Source: Nocardia vulneris (GTDB lineage Bacteria > Actinomycetota > Actinomycetes > Mycobacteriales > Mycobacteriaceae). From it: a stretch of DNA of 64,000 nt. Within the stretch, counting starts at the first letter, position 1. Each line of letters starts with the position of its first letter. The notes beneath the pieces are model-generated. The model saw nothing but the letters and a program-made list of their open reading frames with translations, was not told where the DNA came from and ran no database searches. Both the position numbers and the translations under genes were made by a program. Shown in pieces: positions 8,934-17,943 of this stretch. The stretch lies in the NCBI RefSeq assembly GCF_001613425.1, contig NZ_BDCI01000048.1:100741-164740 (forward strand), written 5' to 3'.

Positions 8934-11327
8934 TCAAGATGGCAATGCAGTCCCCGCTGCCGCCAACGCGGCGGGCGCGAGTTCGTCCCGCTGCCATCCC
9001 AACACAGAAAACCTGCTCAAACCATCACCTTCGTTGTTGTGGCCGAGAAAGATCGAATAGAGGTTGATCGTGTTGCTCTGGTCGAGCTGATCGGCGAAAG
9101 GCACATCATCGAAGGCGATTACGCGCCGATGGCGGATGGTGAGCGGCCCGACCTGCCGGTCCCAGTCGTCCGGGGTGAAGGTCAGCACCCCGGTTTGTCC
9201 GCTCACCGCGCCGGGCCGCAGACCCTCGCGATAGGTGCGGATGACCGAGTGGCTGCCGTTGACGAACCGGAAGATGTTCAGGCTCTTCGGCATCGGTGCG
9301 CGGTCGACCGCGATCTGATGGACCAGCGCGGGCAGGATGTCCGGCGTCATCGCGGCCGAGCCGTCACCGGTGAAGCAGAGTACGTGCTCGTCGCGCCGGG
9401 TGACGACGCCCGGCAGTGCCATCAGGCCGTCGCCCATCAGTCCGCGTCCGTACCAACCGGAGAAACCCCGGTGGGTCCTGGGCAGGTTGTTCACCGCGGT
9501 GAGGCCGACCCGGCCGATATCGTAGACGCCGACGTAGCGGTAATCACGGTGCTGGATCAGCTCTTCCAGCACCGACCCGAGACGGCGGAAGAAGTAGTTC
9601 GTCGTCATCGGCCGTAGTGGCAGCAAGCCGACCACGTCACCATAGGAGTCGGTGCTCGCCGCGATGGCGGCGCGCCGATGCGCCAGCACCTCGGGGTCGA
9701 CGTCGAGTCGATCCAGCAAGGCGCGCAAGACCTGCTCGATGTTTCCGGTCACCGTGAGGCCAGCGAAGGGAGCCTGGTCCACGGCGTGCTCGACGATCTG
9801 GATCGGGGCGAGCCTGCGCAGCGACGACTCGGCGAACGGGGTGTCGATCTGCGGTATGGCGCTGTTCAGGAAGATCACCTGCTGCTCGTCGGCAGGCCGC
9901 AGTTCACCCTTGTCGTAAAGATATTGGTGCACCCGCGCGGAGTAGCCGTACATGCTGAGGGTGCCGAGGTATTCCGGGACCACGGTTCCGTCGCGATAGC
10001 GAGTCACTGTGCCCGGCTGGGCAACCGAGTCGGCCAGGGCGATGCCCGCGCGGTGCGACAGTTCGTACATGAGCTGCTGCGCGTGGCCGGACAAGGGGCC
10101 GACCTGGCACAGCAATCGGACTCGTGCCGAGTTGAGCAGCTCGGACAGCCGGTCGAGTGCGGGCGGGTCGATCGCCGCCGGTCGATCGGGAGCCGTGGGT
10201 TCGACGGGGGCGGCCATGTCCGGATTCGCCTGTAGTACTTCGCGTGTCGCGAGGATCATCACCGGCCCGCGGTCGGCGTCGTAGGCGGCGAACGCTTGCC
10301 GCAGGCCCTCGCCGATGTGCTCGGTCCGCTCGATGTAGACCACCGGAAACCCGCGTGCCTGCAGGGACGGCCGCGCATCGCCGGTGCGGTGGATGGTGCC
10401 CTGGAAGGGATGCCATTGGTTCGGCCGCGAATCGCAGCAGACGATGAATCCCTTACTGCGCGTGGCGACGTGGTTGGCCAGCGTGCCACGGAACTCGTCG
10501 TGCATCCCGCTGGTCGTCACGATGACGAACGGTGCGCCGTCCAGGGTCCAGCGGGCCAGCGCGGAGCACCCGTGACTGTGCTCGCTCGGCGCCCGGACGA
10601 TCGGGTTGCCGTTCGCCATGGCATGGGATTCCATGTCATCGATGAAGGTGGCGACGCCGGATCCGGTGTAGTAGTGCAGACCCCAGTCCTGACCGGCCCG
10701 CCGATTCAGGAATGCGGAAAGTTCCCGCGCCACTGCGCTTCCGGAGAAGTCGGGGCGCAGGCGCTGGTGCAGGTGTACCTGCAGCGAGTCGACGAAGGCG
10801 CAGGCGATATCGGCCGCAACGACCCAATCGTGCTCGGGGTGCCACCGCGGCGTGAAATGTTCCTCGGCGTAAAAGGTGTCGAGGTCCGGAGCGGTGTACA
10901 CGTGCACGGTGTGCGGGCCGGGATCGAATTCGATGGTGCCGGGCAGCGAGATCGCGACCTTGGCCAGCATCCTGTTCACGGTGTCGGGCTCGGCGGCCCG
11001 ATACCGGCAGTCGTCGTGGTCGATGACCAGCAAGGTGAGCACGGCGGCGCGGCCCGCCGCGGCGGCGGCGAGTGCATCCGGGAGCGCCTCGAGCGAGTCA
11101 GCGAGCACGAGCAAGAGCGGGTCTTCGGGTGCGACCGCGTCCAGAAAACGGCGGGCCCTGGTCAGCACCTGGTCGTATTCCGGTTGCACCGGGGCCCGAG
11201 CAGGCGTCGCGGCGATATCCACCTCGCGCGGTCCGGCCAGGTCTGCGAGTACGCGGGCGGCCGAGGGGCCGAGGGTAGCGCTTCGGGACACGACGGCGAG
11301 CAGGCGTCTGGTGCGGCTGACAGACAT
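8934..11327 (-). CDS. Large ThDP-dependent enzyme (decarboxylase/acyloin synthase-like)
   Basis: A 797-residue protein. The first ~200 residues are an extension I do not recognise. A pyrimidine-binding domain follows, with the probable cofactor-activating Glu in RAPSEHSHG near residue 265, then a central domain and a C-terminal diphosphate-binding domain. The last has the Mg/ThDP motif GDG (654-656) with a downstream Asn (FVNG, ~690); this spacing is longer than usual. ATG 11327 is supported by GGAGGAAG just upstream; the longer open frame is antisense to the methyltransferase. ThDP enzymes of this superfamily decarboxylate 2-oxo acids or form acyloins. Beside an ACP and PKS it may make an unusual starter or carry out a C-C ligation, but the substrate cannot be deduced. 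Confidence 0.8.
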   Translation of the reverse strand: MSVSRTRRLLAVVSRSATLGPSAARVLADLAGPREVDIAATPARAPVQPEYDQVLTRARRFLDAVAPEDPLLLVLADSLEALPDALAAAAAGRAAVLTLLVIDHDDCRYRAAEPDTVNRMLAKVAISLPGTIEFDPGPHTVHVYTAPDLDTFYAEEHFTPRWHPEHDWVVAADIACAFVDSLQVHLHQRLRPDFSGSAVARELSAFLNRRAGQDWGLHYYTGSGVATFIDDMESHAMANGNPIVRAPSEHSHGCSALARWTLDGAPFVIVTTSGMHDEFRGTLANHVATRSKGFIVCCDSRPNQWHPFQGTIHRTGDARPSLQARGFPVVYIERTEHIGEGLRQAFAAYDADRGPVMILATREVLQANPDMAAPVEPTAPDRPAAIDPPALDRLSELLNSARVRLLCQVGPLSGHAQQLMYELSHRAGIALADSVAQPGTVTRYRDGTVVPEYLGTLSMYGYSARVHQYLYDKGELRPADEQQVIFLNSAIPQIDTPFAESSLRRLAPIQIVEHAVDQAPFAGLTVTGNIEQVLRALLDRLDVDPEVLAHRRAAIAASTDSYGDVVGLLPLRPMTTNYFFRRLGSVLEELIQHRDYRYVGVYDIGRVGLTAVNNLPRTHRGFSGWYGRGLMGDGLMALPGVVTRRDEHVLCFTGDGSAAMTPDILPALVHQIAVDRAPMPKSLNIFRFVNGSHSVIRTYREGLRPGAVSGQTGVLTFTPDDWDRQVGPLTIRHRRVIAFDDVPFADQLDQSNTINLYSIFLGHNNEGDGLSRFSVLGWQRDELAPAALAAAGTALPS

Positions 11328-11368
11328 GAGTTGGCTTCCTCCACAGCTGGAACAGTGAGATTCGAGGA

Positions 11369-12217
11369 TCAGTCCGGACGTCGTCCGAGCAGGGCGACCG
11401 CGGAGGTGGGCAACCAGCCCGGCCGTCGGGGATCGGGCTGCGGGAGGCGGGCGAACGGCCGCAACAGCGGCGGTAGCCGATGCCACCGATCCGCGGCGAC
11501 GAGATGCGACGAGCACTCCTCGACGGTCCAGCCGAGCGGCTCGAAGTAGCCGATGCCCGCGGCCGGGCCGAATTTGACGACAAGATTGTTCATCTTGCCG
11601 CGTAGGGCGGGTTTGGACAGCGCGACGAATGCCGGCGAGATGATATCCGTTATCCACCAGGCTATTTCGGGGCGGGTCAGGTCCGCGGACAGCGATCGGA
11701 CCTCTGCTTCGGCCAGATAGAGCAGCAGTCCCTCGGTGATCACCACGGTTTTGTCTGCATGCTCGACGGCGCTGTCCAAGAAGTCGCGACGCGCCTGCGG
11801 GTCGGCCAGATCGACGCGGTGTCTGCTGATCCGGCAGCGCGGTGTACGCAGCGCGAGACGCTGTTGTTTCTCGTCGATCATCGCGGGCAGGTCGGCCTCG
11901 TGCCATTCCAGCTCGGGTGGCAGCTCGAGCCGGTAGGGCCGTGTGTCGAGCCCGGCCGCCAGATTGATGACGCGATCACAGCCGCGCGCAACGCAGGTCG
12001 CGATCATGTCGTCGATCAGTTTCGTGCGGGCCACGAAGAACCACGCGCCGAGCAGCGTGCGTTTGGCGGCCGCGGCGATCGCCGCACCGCGCCGGCCCGC
12101 GAGTTCCGCGGCGAGAAAATCGTCGAAAAGCGCGTCGGGCCGGGCGGATTCGGCGGCCCGGTAGGTGGCGACCCAGCGCGCGGTATCGGAGATGTCGGAG
12201 ATCAGTGATTCGGCCAC
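11369..12217 (-). CDS. SAM-dependent methyltransferase, LCMT/PPM family
   Basis: A 282-residue class I methyltransferase of the leucine-carboxyl-methyltransferase-like family common in mycobacteria and nocardiae. The SAM-binding motif is VINLAAGLDTRPYRLELP (about residues 72-89); the acidic ribose contact HEADLP follows, and TEGLLLYL is a family signature. GTG 12217 is placed 12 nt after the oxidoreductase stop and gives the usual family length. Members O-methylate small molecules, often on polyketides. Here it may methylate the PKS product; methylation of the RiPP is possible but less likely because the gene lies in the PKS-side operon. Confidence 0.88.
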   Translation of the reverse strand: MAESLISDISDTARWVATYRAAESARPDALFDDFLAAELAGRRGAAIAAAAKRTLLGAWFFVARTKLIDDMIATCVARGCDRVINLAAGLDTRPYRLELPPELEWHEADLPAMIDEKQQRLALRTPRCRISRHRVDLADPQARRDFLDSAVEHADKTVVITEGLLLYLAEAEVRSLSADLTRPEIAWWITDIISPAFVALSKPALRGKMNNLVVKFGPAAGIGYFEPLGWTVEECSSHLVAADRWHRLPPLLRPFARLPQPDPRRPGWLPTSAVALLGRRPD

Positions 12218-12228
12218 GTGGTATCCGT

Positions 12229-13386
12229 TCAGAGTCGGCGCAGCCGCCGCATGATCTGGACCAGCAGCGCGTTCGCCGCCATGCCCTTGCTCAGACTGTG
12301 CTGGAAATAGCTGACGTTCAACAGGACTGCGTAGCGCACACCGTGGTCGCGCCATTCGGCGATCTGTTCGACGATCTCGCTCGGTGTGCCGACCATGTTC
12401 AGGTCGCGCACCAGCGAGCTCGGCGCCTTCTCGGCGTAGGACAGCATGGTCGCTTCGTCGAGCTTCTGCGGCAGCAGATCCTGGGCACCCGAGAAGGTCG
12501 AGCCCAGCGGATGCGCCACGCCGTGCCGGGCCCACATCTTGGCCGAGGCATTGATGGTGAGCGTCCGTGCGACGACGCTCTCGCACAGCTCGTCCACCGC
12601 GTCACGAGTCGGTGCGGTGAGGATGGTGAAGGTCACCGCGGGCAGGATGGCCATCGGATCGCGCCCGGCGTCCGAGGCTGCCGTCCGGATCTGGTCCAGG
12701 CCCGCCGAATAGTCCTCCGGCTGAATGGAAAGGCCCGGCAACCAGGCGTCGGCGTAGCGGCCCGCGATGCGGAGCATGCGCGGGCCGTGCGCGGCGATCC
12801 ATACCTCCGGCCGGGTGCCGCGATAGGGCGGTACGTCGAAAACCGCGTTGTGCAAAGGGAAATAGGGTGATTCGCGGCTGACCGGCGCACCGTCGGAATC
12901 CCACAGCAGGCGGATGGTGGCCATCGCCTCCTCGAAACGGCCCACGGGTGTGCGCCAGTCGACGCCGAACGGCTCATTGTTCAAGCGCTCGCCCGGGCCG
13001 ATGCCGAGAATCGAACGCCCGCCGGTCAGCAGATGCAAGGTCGCGGCGGCCTGCGCGGTCACCGCCGGATTGCGGCGACCGGTGTCGGTCACGCCGATAC
13101 CCAGCCGCTTGCGGGCCAGGCCGTTCTTCGCGGCGAGATAGCCGAGCGCCAGCCACGGGTCGTAGCAGGCGTGGATGCGTGGCACCAGATGTGCGGCGCC
13201 GACGTATTTGGGTGTCCACACCGATTGCGGCTGCAACGAGATCAGGTGATCGGGAACCCACAGCGAATCCGCGCCGCCCGCCGCTGCCAGCATCTGGCTG
13301 CTGCGCAGCAGCATGTCGGGCGTGAATCGGGGATGCAGGCCGGCATCGAGTAATCCGGTCCGAAAACGTTTCATCGTGAGATCCAT
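12229..13386 (-). CDS. Luciferase-like (LLM) flavin/F420-dependent oxidoreductase
   Basis: A 385-residue TIM-barrel oxidoreductase. It has the signature around GIGVTDTGRRNPAVTAQAAA and the phosphate-binding segment GGRSILGIGPGERLN, both typical of the F420-dependent branch that includes mycobacterial phthiodiolone ketoreductase. The start at 13386 has AAAGG upstream and excludes a low-complexity N-terminal extension. A ketone or hydroxyl adjustment on the polyketide would fit the family. The choice of F420 over FMN is inferred from similarity remembered, not from a decisive residue. Confidence 0.87.
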   Translation of the reverse strand: MDLTMKRFRTGLLDAGLHPRFTPDMLLRSSQMLAAAGGADSLWVPDHLISLQPQSVWTPKYVGAAHLVPRIHACYDPWLALGYLAAKNGLARKRLGIGVTDTGRRNPAVTAQAAATLHLLTGGRSILGIGPGERLNNEPFGVDWRTPVGRFEEAMATIRLLWDSDGAPVSRESPYFPLHNAVFDVPPYRGTRPEVWIAAHGPRMLRIAGRYADAWLPGLSIQPEDYSAGLDQIRTAASDAGRDPMAILPAVTFTILTAPTRDAVDELCESVVARTLTINASAKMWARHGVAHPLGSTFSGAQDLLPQKLDEATMLSYAEKAPSSLVRDLNMVGTPSEIVEQIAEWRDHGVRYAVLLNVSYFQHSLSKGMAANALLVQIMRRLRRL

Positions 13387-13438
13387 GAGTGACCTTTTCG
13401 TTGGCTGCGGTTCGGGTGTCGGGGCACGGCGTGGACGT

Positions 13439-13858
13439 TCATTGCGGCAGCTCGGCGTCCTTGCGATCGCGTGCACGCAGGTGCGCGGATATTCCGATCG
13501 CGGTGGCGATCAGCCCGCCCGCGACGCCCGCGACGAGCGACAGCCAGTAGGGCAGTGCGATTTCGCCGAGATACCACGGTTGGCTGAAAGGGCCCCAGTA
13601 GAAAGGAATATGGATCACGATGAGGCTCAATGCCACCGAAGAACCGAAATGCGCGAGCAGGACGGCGGCCCACGGGTGTCGGCGCACGATGAGTGCCAGC
13701 ACGACGAAGCCGACCACATCGGCGAATATGCCGCAGATGCGCACGGCAATCGGTGTCTGATGCCAGAGGTAGATATGTGCGACGGAATGCAGGGCGAAAC
13801 CCGTCATATAGGCCGACCAGCCGATGAGTAAAAGCCGGCGGTCAGGTGGATTCGACAC
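13439..13858 (-). CDS. Small four-helix membrane protein, unknown function
   Basis: About 139 residues with four hydrophobic segments (starting near LLLIGWSAYMTGFALHSVAH, VRICGIFADVVGFVVLALIV, WAAVLLAHFGSSVALSLIVI and PYWLSLVAGVAGGLIATAIG). No family recognised. GTG 13858 is chosen because AGGAGGGGG lies just upstream; the TTG at 13879 is too early for that ribosome site. It is the first gene of the minus-strand polyketide operon, and the promoter should lie in the 205-bp gap shared with the divergent gene at 14064. Confidence 0.7.
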   Translation of the reverse strand: MSNPPDRRLLLIGWSAYMTGFALHSVAHIYLWHQTPIAVRICGIFADVVGFVVLALIVRRHPWAAVLLAHFGSSVALSLIVIHIPFYWGPFSQPWYLGEIALPYWLSLVAGVAGGLIATAIGISAHLRARDRKDAELPQ

Positions 13859-13933
13859 GAGAAACCCCCTCCTGCACAATGCGACGAGCTATAGGCCTTT
13901 GCCGGATGCGGCGATATTTCTTTCGACTTCGAT

Positions 13934-13960
13934 GCCTACCGTGATATTTGCACGGTAGGC
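13934..13960. promoter_or_regulatory. 10-bp inverted repeat in divergent promoter region
   Basis: GCCTACCGTG and CACGGTAGGC are perfect 10-bp arms with a 7-nt AT-rich spacer (ATATTTG). The site lies between the start of the minus-strand operon (13858) and the plus-strand start at 14064, in the relatively AT-rich part of the gap. The arm length, short spacer and place fit an operator for a dimeric regulator, though no regulator gene is adjacent. A hairpin in a transcript is the alternative. Confidence 0.5.
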
Positions 13961-14063
13961 GGTCTCGAACGCGAGTGTCAACGGGGCCGGAAGCGTTTCC
14001 GTCCGGTGCCGGGGACGCCCGTACGCATGGTGTCCGTGCCGCGGTGGCACCTATTGTCTCCGC

Positions 14064-14606
14064 ATGAATCTCTTTGAGTTCGAAGGCAAATGCCCGGTCG
14101 TCCATCCCACGGCATTCATTGCGCCGACCGCGACGCTCATCGGCGATGTCCGGATAGCAGCGGGTGCGTCCGTATGGTACGGGGCGGTGCTGCGCGGTGA
14201 TATCTCACCGATAATCGTTCGCGAAGACGCCAATATTCAAGACAATTCGGTTCTGCACGGTGTGCCCGACATGCTCACCGAGATCGGCCCCGGCGCGACC
14301 GTGGCGCACGGCTGTCTGGTGCACGGCGCGATACTCGGTGCGGAATGCATTCTCGGCAATATGAGTTCGGTCCTGGACGGCGCGAAAATCGGTGCCGGTT
14401 CGCTGATCGCGGCGCACTCCCTGGTGCCCGCGGGATTCGACGTCCCGCCCGGGGTGCTCGCCTCGGGTGCGCCGATGCGGGTCCGGCGGCCGATCGAGGG
14501 CACCGATTTCGAGGCGTGGATCAAGATCAATCCCGGCTACTACGCGGATCTCGCGCGGCGCCACCGTAAGGGTGTTGTCGCCGTGCCGGGCACCGCGGTC
14601 GACTGA
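14064..14606 (+). CDS. Gamma-class carbonic anhydrase-like hexapeptide protein
   Basis: A 180-residue left-handed beta-helix protein with repeated hexapeptides (for example VHPTAFIAPTATLIGDVRIA). The three zinc-binding histidines of gamma carbonic anhydrases are present: one in DNSVLHG and two in AHGCLVHGA. The C-terminal helix that packs on the helix is also present. In bacteria this family (YrdA/PaaY/CaiE) includes active carbonic anhydrases and thioesterases of unclear role. It lies divergent from the polyketide operon and may be a background gene. Confidence 0.9.
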   Translation: MNLFEFEGKCPVVHPTAFIAPTATLIGDVRIAAGASVWYGAVLRGDISPIIVREDANIQDNSVLHGVPDMLTEIGPGATVAHGCLVHGAILGAECILGNMSSVLDGAKIGAGSLIAAHSLVPAGFDVPPGVLASGAPMRVRRPIEGTDFEAWIKINPGYYADLARRHRKGVVAVPGTAVD

Positions 14607-14667
14607 GGAGATTCCTCAGGCGACCCCGATCAGCCGCGGGGCGGATCAGCCGCGCTACCTACGCCGC

Positions 14668-14687
14668 CACCTAGGCGGATCTAGGTG
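14668..14687. promoter_or_regulatory. 7-bp inverted repeat upstream of MFS gene
   Basis: CACCTAG and CTAGGTG form perfect arms separated by GCGGAT, about 90 bp upstream of the MFS start. A related CTACCTACG half-site precedes it. This resembles an operator for a drug-responsive repressor, but no cognate regulator is adjacent. Confidence 0.4.
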
Positions 14688-14775
14688 AAAATCACCGACG
14701 CGAGGGGTGGGTCGGCGGTGGAAAAGTCGATGTCAGCAAGGGAGCACGACCTGCGGGACATCGAGGAGGAACACC

Positions 14776-15978
14776 ATGAGCGCGGCAATCGACGAGGGGG
14801 TGCAGAGGGAAGCTGCCGCACCGGGGCGCACCGCCCGGGCCACGATACTGGCCGCCGCGATGCTGACCGTGATGGCGCCGGCCGTCATCGCGCCGAGCCT
14901 GCCCGCCATGCGCGAGGTCTTCGCGGGAGTGGCCGGGGCGGACGTCCTGGTGCGGCTGGTGCTGACCATCACGTCACTGGCCATCGGCATCACGGCGCCG
15001 CTGGCGGGGATGACCGCCGACCGGATCGGACGTAAACCGCTGCTGGTCGGGAGTCTGGCACTGTTCGCGGTAGCGGGCGCGGCCGGTTTCTTCGTCGACA
15101 CCCTCGGCGTGCTACTGGTGACCCGGGCACTGGTCGGCGTCGCGGTCGGCGGCATCATGACGGCGGTCAGCGCCACCATCACCGACTGGTTCGACGGCCC
15201 GAAGCGAGCCTCTTTCCTAGGGCTGCAACAGGCTTTCGCCAGTATCGGCGGCGTGGTGTTCCTGCCGCTGGCGGGGCTGCTCGCCGCCTCGAACTGGAAG
15301 TCGCCGTTCTGGATCTATGCCGCCTCGATCGCCATCCTGCCGTTCGCGCTGTTCGCCTTGCGAGAGCAGCGGCGCGACCAGGCCTCCGGGCCGGTCGGCG
15401 TGGTCGAGACGGGTCTGCCGCGGCCGGGCATCTTCCGGCCGATCGCCGGACTGTACCTGCTCGCCTTCCTGGTGACGCTCGCCTTCTACATGGCGCCCAC
15501 CCAGTTGCCGTTCCTGCTGGCGGAACTGGGCACGGGACCGGCCGTGGTCGGCGCGGTGATCGCCGCGACCACCCTGAGCAGCGTCGCCGGCGCACTGGCC
15601 TTCTCGCCGCTGCGGGTGCGGTGGACGCCCAGTGTCGTCACCGCCGCCAGCGTCGCCCTGCTCGGTGCGGGGTGGGTGCTGGTCGGCACCGCGCATTCGG
15701 TGGCACAGGTGGTGGCGGGCCTGCTGGTGGGCGGCTTCGGCGTCGGTCTCGCGGTGCCCAATCTGAATCTGCGCCTGAGCGATCTCGCCCCCGCCGCCAC
15801 CCGCGGCCGCATCCTCAGCGGCTTGGTCACCGGAATCTTCCTGGGCCAGTTCGTCTCCCCATTGATCCTCCAACCGCTCATCCGAGCCACCAGCATCGGC
15901 GGCGCGTTCCTCTGGACCGGCTTCGCCATGCTCGCGGGTGCCGCCCTGACGCTGCCCCTGATCCGTAAAGCCAAGTAA
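14776..15978 (+). CDS. MFS transporter (drug/metabolite efflux)
   Basis: A 400-residue protein with twelve predicted transmembrane helices and the MFS loop motif GMTADRIGRKPLLVG between helices 2 and 3, as in Bcr/CflA and EmrB-like exporters. ATG 14776 follows GAGGAGGA; the longer frame upstream lacks a ribosome site. It lies between the polyketide operon and the RiPP genes and could export either product or provide self-resistance. The direction of transport and substrate are not evident from the sequence. Confidence 0.92.
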   Translation: MSAAIDEGVQREAAAPGRTARATILAAAMLTVMAPAVIAPSLPAMREVFAGVAGADVLVRLVLTITSLAIGITAPLAGMTADRIGRKPLLVGSLALFAVAGAAGFFVDTLGVLLVTRALVGVAVGGIMTAVSATITDWFDGPKRASFLGLQQAFASIGGVVFLPLAGLLAASNWKSPFWIYAASIAILPFALFALREQRRDQASGPVGVVETGLPRPGIFRPIAGLYLLAFLVTLAFYMAPTQLPFLLAELGTGPAVVGAVIAATTLSSVAGALAFSPLRVRWTPSVVTAASVALLGAGWVLVGTAHSVAQVVAGLLVGGFGVGLAVPNLNLRLSDLAPAATRGRILSGLVTGIFLGQFVSPLILQPLIRATSIGGAFLWTGFAMLAGAALTLPLIRKAK

Positions 15979-16015
15979 GACAACCGATTTCCCACCACAG
16001 AGAAAGCTGAAAGAA

Positions 16016-16435
16016 ATGATCTACCACGGTAACCGCTTCACCCTTCGCGCCGACGCCACCCCCGAGGCGGTCGAGGAAGCCCTCGAGAGCCTGCGCAACC
16101 AGGGCCGGGTCATCCCCTCGGTGAAGTCCTTCGTCGTCGGCCCCGACTTCGGTGGCGAATACCAGTGGGGCGCGGTGTTCGTCATCGAGGACCTGGCCGG
16201 CTACTGGGAGTACCTGATCCACCCCGCCCACCGCAACACCGACCGCGTCGGCCTGCCGCTGGTCGACAAGTTCGCCTCCTTCGACATCACCGACGACGCG
16301 GATCCGGAGATGGGGAAGAAGATCGCCGAACTGCACCAGCGCCGCTACGACAGCGACCCGGAGCTGACCAAGCTGGTCTCCGATCTCGGCGAATACAGCG
16401 GTAGCGCGGCACCCGGCGCGCACGGCGAGAAGTAG
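16016..16435 (+). CDS. Dabb (stress-responsive alpha/beta barrel) domain protein
   Basis: A 139-residue protein of the ferredoxin-like dimeric alpha/beta barrel family. The strand-helix pattern starts with YHGNRFTLRADATPEAVEEALESL and continues through SFVVGPDFGGEYQWGAVFVIEDLAGYWEYL, with the family's conserved His-Pro (IHPAHRNTD). Dabb proteins include small cyclases and decarboxylases as well as many proteins of unknown role. It follows the MFS gene by 37 bp and may share its transcript. Confidence 0.82.
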   Translation: MIYHGNRFTLRADATPEAVEEALESLRNQGRVIPSVKSFVVGPDFGGEYQWGAVFVIEDLAGYWEYLIHPAHRNTDRVGLPLVDKFASFDITDDADPEMGKKIAELHQRRYDSDPELTKLVSDLGEYSGSAAPGAHGEK

Positions 16436-16447
16436 TACTCGGGCCGG

Positions 16448-16480
16448 AGCCCCTGGCGGACATATTGTCCGTCAGGGGCT
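16448..16480. terminator. Bidirectional terminator hairpin
   Basis: Arms AGCCCCTGGCGGACA (16448-16462) and TGTCCGTCAGGGGCT (16466-16480) pair over 15 positions with one G-T wobble and a 3-nt loop. The hairpin sits between two convergent genes and overlaps the stop of the dehydrogenase gene. Confidence 0.75.
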
Positions 16481-17932
16481 TTCGCGTTGTCCAGCCGTGT
16501 CTGCGGTGCTGCACCCGTCCGGGTGGATTCGGTGTTCCAGTGTCGAAACCGCGCGGGGGACGCCGATCAGCAGTGCGGCGAGCGCGGTCCGGGTGCCCGC
16601 GAGATCGGCCGTGAAATCAGGCGTTTCGCCGGAGTGGATGCGTGCGGCCAGACCGAGTGCGGCAGCGGCGAGTGCCCCGCGTTGCAGGACCACGCCCGCA
16701 TCGGCTTGCACTGTTCGATACCAGCGTGCTCCGGTACCCGCGGGCAGGTCACCGACCGGCAGCAGGACCGCGGCGGCCTCGCCCACGATCGGGTGGCACC
16801 GGACCGAATCGGCTATGCCGGAGGTGATTTCGACGAGGGCATGGCGCGCCGGGTGGTAGCGGTACATGCCCGTTGCGATCCCGTCGACGCGGGCGACAAC
16901 GCAGTACAGCGCGGCACCGCGGCCGAATCCGGCCCAGCCGTCGGCGGCCGCACCGATCAGTCCGGCCAGCCGGGTCGATTCGATGGGACGTGGACGGAAC
17001 CCGTCGGCAGGGGAGGAGCGGCCCACTATGCCCGCGTCGACAGCCACTCGTAGCCGGGGCAGCGGTAGTTCGCGCCCGGCCTCCATCGGATATGGCACCG
17101 AGTCCTCGGGCAGCACACCCGGATCGGTGTGCAAGGCAGCCATGGCGGGAAGTTTGTCGGTGATCGCGGGGGTTCGTTCCGCGGCGACCGGCGGGGCCAC
17201 GGTGATCAGCTCACGGTAGGTCGGGGCGTTCGCCGCCGCGGTGTCCTGGCCGACGAACATCATCGCCAGGGCGGCTTCCGCGCGCGGATCGAGATCGAGC
17301 AGTTCGTGCACCTGGTCGTCGCCGAAATGCAGGCGCGTGTCCACGGTACTGCCGAGACGCGCGGCCACCGCTGCCGCTTGGGCGGCCAGCACGCCGATTT
17401 CCTGTGTCTGCAACCGGTATCCGAACTCGCCGTATTTGAATCCGTTGCGCCAGAACCGTGCCGTGAGCACGAGCACTGCGGCGGGAAGGGGACTGGGGGC
17501 GTCGGAAACCAGTGCGGCCAAGGCTGCTCGGTGATCACCCGGCCGCAGTCGCTCGAGGCAGTGGTGTGCCGGATCATAGTGGTAGAGGCCGGGTTCGGGT
17601 GATGGCACGGCGACGTAGGCGGCCAGCGGATACAGCGCGCCGCCCGACGGCGCGGACCTGCCGTGCTGGACCTTGAACGCGCCGGGGGTGGGTACGCCGT
17701 CGTGATCGAGTACCGGGGTCCACATCAAGCGCGTGATACCGCACATGTCCAGCAGAAGGGCACCGAGCAGCGAGGTAGCGGCCGCTTCGTCGCCCCACGG
17801 CAGTTCGATGCGGGCGGCGTCGGGATAGCGTTTGTACCGTGCGGGGGCGGCGTTCCAGTCGATCGGCCCGCGGGCGGGACTGCGGCCGCGGTCCAGGAAC
17901 CTGGTCAGCGCGGCACCGGTGTCGGCGTCCAT
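16472..17932 (-). CDS. SagB-type azoline dehydrogenase (duplicated nitroreductase fold)
   Basis: A 486-residue protein with two nitroreductase-like halves. The N-terminal half has the SagB/ThcOx signature RSAPSGGALYPLAAY near residue 95; the second half starts around RLRVAVDAGIVGRSSPADGFRPRPI and is degenerate. Such FMN enzymes oxidise azolines to thiazoles or oxazoles in azole RiPP clusters. ATG 17932 follows GAGGGAGC and lies 12 nt after the YcaO stop. The longer open frame upstream runs antisense to nothing useful and is arginine-rich. It is the last gene of the cyclodehydratase operon, as in goadsporin- and thiopeptide-type clusters. Confidence 0.9.
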   Translation of the reverse strand: MDADTGAALTRFLDRGRSPARGPIDWNAAPARYKRYPDAARIELPWGDEAAATSLLGALLLDMCGITRLMWTPVLDHDGVPTPGAFKVQHGRSAPSGGALYPLAAYVAVPSPEPGLYHYDPAHHCLERLRPGDHRAALAALVSDAPSPLPAAVLVLTARFWRNGFKYGEFGYRLQTQEIGVLAAQAAAVAARLGSTVDTRLHFGDDQVHELLDLDPRAEAALAMMFVGQDTAAANAPTYRELITVAPPVAAERTPAITDKLPAMAALHTDPGVLPEDSVPYPMEAGRELPLPRLRVAVDAGIVGRSSPADGFRPRPIESTRLAGLIGAAADGWAGFGRGAALYCVVARVDGIATGMYRYHPARHALVEITSGIADSVRCHPIVGEAAAVLLPVGDLPAGTGARWYRTVQADAGVVLQRGALAAAALGLAARIHSGETPDFTADLAGTRTALAALLIGVPRAVSTLEHRIHPDGCSTADTAGQRESP

Positions 17933-17943
17933 GAACTGCTCCC

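Noticed and set aside
11328..11906. 193-residue N-terminal extension of the ThDP enzyme
   Set aside because: It is antisense to the methyltransferase and Arg/Ser-rich; ATG 11327 has a strong ribosome site.
13439..13879. TTG 13879 as start of the small membrane protein
   Set aside because: It lies upstream of the AGGAGGGGG site, which is correctly spaced only for GTG 13858.
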